64,000 nucleotides of DNA from Sanderia malayensis. Taxonomy: Eukaryota > Cnidaria > Scyphozoa > Semaeostomeae > Pelagiidae. The stretch spans positions 62,001 to 126,000 of the forward strand of contig RQOL01000968.1 in NCBI GenBank assembly GCA_013076295.1, written 5' to 3'. Shown one piece after another: positions 56,501 through 64,000 of the stretch (position 1 is the first letter of the stretch; every line of letters starts with the position of its first letter). Position numbers and translations under genes: made by a program. The notes under the pieces were generated by a model. The model had not been told where the DNA came from, did not search any database, and worked only from the letters and a program-made list of their open reading frames with translations.

Positions 56501-57410
56501 CCATGTCAATGCAGCGAGAACAAATTGTTATACACTTTTAGTTACTTTTTTCAGTAATATTAACATTCATTCCCACAATATATTTAGATTTATTCCCAAA
56601 ATTTGCCAATGATTCCACGTCAATTCAGCGAGAACAATTTGTTATTCACTTTTAGTTACTTTTTTCAGTAATATGAACATTCATTCCCACCATTTACACT
56701 GATAAAAGATAACATTCATTCCCACAATTTACACCAATAAAAATCAAGTTTTATTCCGGCAACTTACATTAATCAAAATTAACATTCATTCCCACAATTT
56801 GCGCATGATTCCACGTCAATTCAGCGAAAACAAATTCTTATACACTTTTAGTTTCTTTTTCAGTAATATTAACATTCATTCCCACAATTTACACTAATAA
56901 AAGATAACACTCATTCCCACACTTTACACCAACAAAAATTAACTTTTATTTCCGCAAATTTCAATAATCATTCCCACAAATTGCGCATGATTTCACGTCA
57001 ATTCAGCGAGAACAAATTGTTATACACTCTTAGTTACTTTTTCAGTAAAGTTAACATTCATTCCCACAATTTACACGAATAAAAGATAACACTAATTCCC
57101 ACAATTTACACTAATAAAAATTATTTTTCCCTCCCACAATTTAGAGCAATAAAAATCAAGTTTTATTCCCGCAACTTACATTAATCAAAATTAACATTCA
57201 GTCGCACAATTTGCGCATGAATCCACGTCAATTCAGCGAGATCAAATTGATATACACTTTTAGCTACTCTTTTCAGTTATATTAACATACATTCCCACCA
57301 TTTACACTAATAAAAATTAACTTTTATTCCCGGAACTTACACTAATGAAAATTAACTTTTATTCCCGCAAATTACACTAATCAAAATTATCTTTTATTCC
57401 CGCCACTGAC
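53520..57410 (+). repeat. Mosaic of dispersed duplications around a ~0.9-kb segment
   Basis: The segment 53.52-54.40 kb, marked by 'aacatacattcccacc' and 'tcccggaacttac' at 53581, is repeated at about 56.33-57.20 kb (marker at 56386, offset 2,805). Its beginning occurs a third time at 57.26-57.41 kb (marker at 57328). In between, 54.4-56.3 kb is a patchwork of monomers with 'cattcccctcatttac', 'acattacactc' and 'aaattctgtatac'-type variants that lack a single clear period. Confidence 0.7.
53574..53678 (+). repeat. Three U3 modules in perfect 35-bp tandem
   Basis: 'cttttattcccg' begins at 53574, 53609 and 53644, spacing exactly 35 bp, where a normal monomer has one U3. This is direct evidence that the 35-bp module can amplify on its own. 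Similar triplets, part of the same duplication, occur near 56379 and 57320. Confidence 0.85.
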
Positions 57411-60400
57411 ACTAATCAAAATTAACATTCATTCCCACAATTTGCGCATGATTCCACGTCAATTCTGCAAGAACAAGTTGTTATACACTTTAAGTTACTT
57501 CTATTTACACTAATAAATGATAACACTGATTCCCACAATTTACACTAATAAAAATTAACTTTCATTCCCACAATTTACACCAATAAAAATCAACTTTTAT
57601 TCCCGCAACTTATACTAATCAAAATTAACATTCATTCCCACAATTTGCCCATGACACCACGTCAATTCAGCAAAAACAAATTGTTATACACTATTAGTTA
57701 CTTGTTTCAGTTATATTAACATTCATTCCCACAATTTGCACCAATAAAAATTAATTTTTATTCCCGCAACTTACTCTAATCAAGATTAGGATTCATTCCC
57801 ACAATTTGCGCATGATTCGATGTCAATTCTGCGAAAACAAATTGTTATACACTTTCAGTTACTTTTTTAGATAATATTAACATTCATTCCCACAATTTAC
57901 ACTAATAAAAGATAACACTCATTCCCACAGTTTACACTAATAAAAATTAACTTTTGTTCCCGCCACTGACACTAATCAAAATTAACATTCATTCCCACAA
58001 TTTGCACATGATTCCACGTCAATTCAGTGAAAACAAATTGTTATACACTTTTAATTACTTTTTTCAGTAATATTTACATTCATTCCCACAATTTACACTA
58101 ATAAAAGATAACACTCATTCCCACAGTTTACACTAATAAAAACTAACTTTCACTCCAACAATTTACACCAATAGAAATTACCTTTTTTTCCCGCAACTTA
58201 CACTAATTAAATTTAGGATTCATTCCCACAATTTGCGCATGATTCCACGTCATTTCAGCGAAAACAAATTTTTATACAATTTTAGTTACTTTTTTCAGTA
58301 ATCTAAACATTCATACCCACAATTTACACTAATAAAAGATAACACTCATTCCCACAGTTTACACTAATAAAAACTAACTTTCACTCCTACAATTTACACC
58401 AATAAAAATTAACTTTTGTTCCCGCAAATTACACTAATCAAAATTAAGATTCATTCCCACAATTTGCGCATGATTCCACGTCAATTCTGCAAGAACAAGT
58501 TGTTATACACTTTTAGTTACTTCTATTTACACTAATAAATGATAACACTGATTCCCACAATTTACACTAATAAAAATTAACTTTCATTCCCACAATTTAC
58601 ACCAATAAAAATCAACTTTTATTCCCGCAACTTATACTAATCAAAATTAACATTCATTCCCACAATTTGCCCATGACACCACGTCAATTCAGCAAAAACA
58701 AATTGTTATACACTATTAGTTACTTATTTCAGTTATATTAACATTCATTCCCACAATTTGCACCAATAAAAATTAATTTTTATTCCCGCAACTTACTCTA
58801 ATCAAGATTAGGATTCATTCCCACAATTTGCGCATGATTCGATGTCAATTCTGCGAAAACAAATTGTTATACACTTTCAGTTACTTTTTTAGATAATATT
58901 AACATTCATTCCCACAATTTACACTAATAAAAGATAACATTCACTCCCATAAGTTATAACAATAAAAATTAACTTTTTTCCCGAAACTTACACTGATCAA
59001 AATTTGGATTCATTCCCACACTTTGCGCATGATTCCACGTCAATTCACCCAGAACAAATTGTTATACATTATAGTTACTTTTTTCAATAATATTAACATT
59101 CCTTCCCGCAATTTACACTAATAAAAGATAACATTCACTCCTACAATTTATACAAATAAAAATTAACTTTTTTTCCCGAAACTTACACTAGTCCAAAGTA
59201 GGATTCATTCCCACAATTTACGCATGATTCCACGTGAAATCAGCGAAAGCAAATTGTTATACTCTTTTAGTTACTTGTTCCAGTTATATTAACATTCATT
59301 TCCCCAACTTACATCAATAAAAATCAACTTTTATTCCCGCAAATTTCACTAATCAAAACTAGGATTCATTCCCACAATTTGCGCATGATTCCGTGTCAAT
59401 TCAGCGAGAACAAATTGTTATACACTTTTAGTTACTTGTTCCAGTTATATTAACATTCATTCCCACAATTTACACCAATAAAAATTAACTTTTTTCCCGC
59501 AACTTACACTAATCAAAATTAGGATTCATTCCCACAATTTGCGCCTGATTCCATGTCAATTCAGCGAAAACAAATTGTTATAAACTTTTAGTTACTTGTT
59601 CCAGTTATATTAACATTTATTCCGACAATTTACACCAATACCAATCAACTTTTATTCCCGCAACTTACACTAATCAAAATTAACATTCATTCCCACAATT
59701 TGCGCATGATTCCACGTCAATTCAGAAAGAACAAATTGTTATACATTATAGTTACTTTTTTCAGTAATATTAACATTCCTTCCCACAATTTACACTAATA
59801 AAAGATAACATTCACTCCCACAATTTATACCAAGAAAAATTAACTTTTTTTCCCGAAACTTATACTAAACAAAATTAGGATTCATTCTCACAATTTGCGC
59901 TTGATTCCATGTCAATTCAGCGAGAACAAATTGTTATACACTTTAGTTACTTGTTCCAGTTATATTGACATTCATTCCCACAATTTATACCAAGAAAAAT
60001 TAACTTTTTTTCCCGAAACTTACACTAATCAAAGTTAAGATTCATTCCCACAATTTGCGCATGATCCGACGTCAATTCAGCGAAAACAAATTGTTATACA
60101 TTTTAGTTACTTTTTTCAGTTATATAAACATTCATTCCCACAATTTACAGTAATAAAAAATAATTTTTATTCCCGCAACCTACACTAATCAAAATTAAAT
60201 TCAATCCCACAATTTGCGCATGATTCCACGTCAAATCAGCGAAAGCAAATTGTTATACTCTTTTAGTTACTTGTTCCAGTTATATTAACATTCATTCCCA
60301 CAATTTACACCAATAAAAATTAACTTTTTTCCCGCAACTTACACTAATCAAAATTAGGATTCATTCCCACAATTTGCGCATGATTCCATGTCAATTCAGC

Positions 60401-62565
60401 GAGAACAAATTGTTATACACTTTTAGTTACTTGTTCCGGTTATATTAACATTTATTCCGACAATTTACACCAATAAAAATTAGCTTTTATTCCCGCAACT
60501 TACACTAATCAAAATTAACATTCATTCCCACAATTTGCGCATGATTCCACGTTAATTCAGCCAGAACAAATTGTTATACATTATAGTTACTTCTTTCAGT
60601 AATATTAACATTCCTTCCCACAATTTACACTAATAAAAGATAACATTCACTCCCACAATTTATACCAAGAAAAATTAACTTTTTTTCCCGAAACTTACAC
60701 TAATCAAAATTAGGATTCATTCCCACAATTTGCGCATGATTCCATGTCAATTCAGCGAGAACAAATTGTTATACACTTTAGTTACTTGTTCCAGTTATAT
60801 TGACATTCATTCCCAAAATTTATACCAAGAAAAATTAACTTTTTTTCCCGAAACTTACACTAATCAAAATTAAGATTCATTTCCACAATTTGCGCATGAT
60901 TCGACGTCAATTCAGCGAAAACAAATTGTTATACACGTTTAGTTACTTTTTTCAGTTATATAAACATTCATTCCCACAATTTACAGTAATAAAAAATAAC
61001 TTTTATTCCCGCAACTTACACTAATCAAAATTAAATTCAATCCCACAATTTGCGCATGATTCGACGTCAATTCAGCGAAAACAAATTGTTATACACTTTT
61101 AGTTACTTGTTCCAGTTATATTAACATTCATTCCCACAATTTACACCAATAAAAATTAACTTTTTTCCCGCAACTTACACTAATCAAAATTAGGATTCAT
61201 TCCCACAATTTGCGCATGATTCCATGTCAATTCAGCGAGAACAAATTGTTATACACTTCTAGTTACTTGTTCCATTTATATTAACATTTATTCCGACAAT
61301 TTACACCAATAAAAATCAACTTTTATTCCCGCAACTTACACTAATCAAAATTAACATTCATTCCCACAATTTGCGCATGATTCCACGTCAATTCAGCCAG
61401 AACAAATTGTTATACATTATAGTTACTTTTTTCAGTAATATTAACATTCCTTCCAACAATTTACACTAATAAAAGATAACATTCACTCGCACAATTTATA
61501 CCAAGAAAAATTAACTTTTATTCCCGCAACTTACACTAATCAAAATTAGGATTCATTCCCACAATTTGCGCATGATTCCATGTCAATTCAGCGAAAACAA
61601 ATTGTTATACACTTGTAGTTACTTTTTTGAGTAATATTAACATTCATTCCCACAATTTATTTAGATTCATTCCCACAATTTGCGCATGATTCCACGTCAA
61701 TTCAGCGAAGACAAAATGTTATACACTTTTAGTTACTTTTTTCAGTTATATAGACATTCATTCCCACAATTTACACCAAAAAAAATTAACTTTTTTTCCC
61801 GCAACTTACACTAATCAAATTTAGGATTCATTCCCACAAATTACACCAATAAAAATCAACTTTTATTCCCGCAACTTACACTAATCAAAACTAGGATTCA
61901 TTCCCACAATTCGCGCTTGATTCCATGTCAATTCAGCGAGAACGAATTGTTATACACTTTTAGTTACTTGTTCCAGTTACATTAACATTCATTCCCACAA
62001 TTTACACCAAAAAAAATTAACTTTTTTCCCGCAACTTACACTAATCAAATTTAGGATTCATTCCCACAAATTACACCAATAAAAATCAACTTTTATTCCC
62101 GCAACTTACACTAATCAAAACTAGGATTCATTCCCACAATTTGCGCTTGATTCCATGTCAATTCAGCGAGAACGAATTGTTATACACTTTTAGTTACTTG
62201 TTCCAGTTACATTAACATTCATTCCCACAATTTACACGAAAAAAATTAACTTTTTTTCCCGCAACTTACACTAATCAAGATTAGGATTCATTCGCACGAT
62301 TTGCGCATGATTCGATGTCAATTCAGCGAGAACAAATTGTTATACACTTTTAGTTACTTTTTTCAGTTATATAGACATTCATTCCCACAATTTGCACCAA
62401 TAAAAATTAATTTTTATTCCCGCAACTTACACTAATCAAGATTAGGATTCATTCCCACAATTTGCGCATGATTCGATGTCAATTCAGCGAGAACAAATTG
62501 TTATACACTTTCAGTTACTTTTTTCAGTAATATTAACATTCATTCCCACAATTTACACTAATAAA
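57398..62565 (+). repeat. Segmental duplication, copy 2 (~5.2 kb)
   Basis: This is the second copy of 22809-27975, in direct orientation. It starts inside a 'ttcccgccactgac' module and ends where 'gataacattcactcccataagtt' diverges from the first copy. The sequence on either side is unrelated in register to the flanks of copy 1, which shows a block transfer into a different part of the array. Confidence 0.9.
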
Positions 62566-63224
62566 AGATAACATTCACTCCCATAAGTTATACCAATAAA
62601 AATTAACTTTTTTTCCCGAAACTTACACTAATCAAAATTAGGATTCATTCCCACAATTTGCGCATGATTCCACGTCAAATCAGCGAAAGCAAATTGTTAT
62701 ACTCTTTTAGTTACTTGTTCCAGTTATATTAACATTCATTTCCCCAATTTACACCAATAAAAATCAACTTTTATTCCCGCAACTTTCACTAATCAAAACT
62801 AGGATTCATTCCCACAACTTGCGCATGATTCCATGTCAATTCAGCGAGAACAAATTGTTATACACTTTTAGTTACTTGTTCCAGTTATATTAACATTTAT
62901 TCCCGCAATTTACACCAATAAAAATCAACTTTTTTTCCCGCGACTTACACCAATGAAAATTAAAATTCATTCCCACAAATTGCGCATGATTCCACGTCAA
63001 TTCAGCGAAGAAAATTTGTTATACACTTTTAGGTACTTTTTTCAGTTATAATAACATTCATTCCCATAATTTACACCAATAAAAATTAACTTTTATTCCC
63101 GCAACTTACACTAATAAATTTCAGGATTCATTCCCAAAATTTGCGCATGATTCCATGTCAATTCAGCGAGAACAAATTGTTAAGCACTTTTAGTTACTTT
63201 TTTCAGTAAAATTAACATTCATTC

Positions 63225-64000
63225 CCACAATTTATTTAGATTCATTCCCACAATTTGCGCATGATTCCACGTCAATTCAGCGAAGACAAAATGTTATACA
63301 CTTTTAGTTACTTTTTTCAGTTATATAGACATTCATTCCCACAATTTACACCAAAAAAAATTAACTTTTTTTCCCGCAACTTACACTAATCAAATTTAGG
63401 ATTCATTCCCACAAATTACACCAATAAAAATCAACTTTTATTCCCGCAACTTACACTAATCAAAACTAGGATTCATTCCCACAATTCCCGCTTGATTCCA
63501 TGTCAATTCAGCGAGAACGAATTGTTATACACTTTTAGTTACTTGTTCCAGTTACATTAACATTCATTCCCATAATTTACACCAAAAAAAATTAACTTTT
63601 TTTCCCGCAACTTACACTAATCAAATTTAGGATTCATTCCCACAAATTACACCAATAAAAATCAACTTTTATTCCCGCAACTTACACTAATCAAAACTAG
63701 GATTCATTCCCACAATTTGCGCTTGATTCCATGTCAATTCAGCGAGAACGAATTGTTATACACTTTTAGTTACTTGTTCCAGTTACATTAACATTCATTC
63801 CCACAATTTACACGAAAAAAATTAACTTTTTTTCCCGCAACTTACACTAATCAAGATTAGGATTCATTCGCACGATTTGCGCATGATTCGATGTCAATTC
63901 AGCGAGAACAAATTGTTATACACTTTTAGTTACTTTTTTCAGTTATATAGACATTCATTCCCACAATTTGCACCAATAAAAATTAATTTTTATTCCCGCA
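63225..64000 (+). repeat. Repeat of 61650-62430, cut by the window edge
   Basis: From the TTATTTAG junction onward the sequence follows 61.65-62.43 kb at an offset of 1,575 bp ('gaagacaaaatg' at 61707 and 63282). It includes the 231-bp pair. It runs to the last base, so its true end is not visible. Confidence 0.85.

Larger units (their letters stand above)
18685..64000 (+). repeat. Satellite array, right arm
   Basis: This continues the same satellite in the same orientation immediately after the insertion and runs off the right edge. The monomer is the 3 x 35 bp + 91 bp unit or a version lacking or gaining 35-bp modules. Several layers of higher-order repeat are superimposed, listed separately. 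Common variants are 'gcgagaac' against 'gcgaaaac' and 'ccatgtc' against 'ccacgtc' in the 91-bp module, and 'cccgcaac', 'cccgaaac' or 'cccgccac' in module U3. I see no gene, RNA gene or unrelated insertion anywhere in this stretch. Confidence 0.97.

Overview
The window is non-coding eukaryotic heterochromatin-type DNA. About 59.5 kb is one A+T-rich satellite array, and a 4,484-bp insertion at 14201-18684 interrupts it once. No rRNA, tRNA, CRISPR array, promoter or convincing protein gene is visible. I cannot name the species: nothing in the sequence is diagnostic, and only the satellite architecture and the insertion point to a eukaryote.

The satellite has a modular monomer of about 196 bp: three related 35-bp modules (U1, U2, U3), each with an ATTCCC(A/G)CAA core, followed by a 91-bp module (U4). 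U4 begins like a 35-bp module and then carries a distinctive segment containing TGCGCATG, CCACGTC and CAGCGAAA. All copies run in the same direction. Counting my consensus by hand gives 11 G and 46 C in 196 bases, so the + strand is strongly G-poor over the whole array. Monomers vary by gain or loss of whole 35-bp modules.

Layout: 1-13.5 kb is one subfamily, with many single-base deletions at about 3-9 kb. 13.5-22.8 kb is a second subfamily, interrupted by the insertion. 22.8-28.0 kb is a block present again almost unchanged at 57.4-62.6 kb. 28-44 kb holds many small higher-order repeats (periods of about 0.23, 0.39, 0.62, 0.69, 0.75 and 1.14 kb). 44.1-52.4 kb is a 4.15-kb unit present twice in tandem. 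52.4-57.4 kb is a mosaic of shorter duplications. The last 0.8 kb repeats 61.65-62.43 kb.

The insertion is the most interesting object. It has the order A1 - 3.66 kb body - B1 - A2 - 101 bp - B2. A1/A2 are 270-bp direct repeats and B1/B2 are 92/93-bp direct repeats. It splits a satellite sequence that exists uninterrupted elsewhere in the array (for example at 19331-19360), which fixes the boundaries to within one base and shows no target-site duplication beyond at most 1 bp. This fits either a split-direct-repeat (PAT/Ngaro/DIRS-like) element without its genes, or a long non-autonomous element with a short internally deleted relative joined head to tail. No open reading frame in it resembles a transposase, recombinase or reverse transcriptase.
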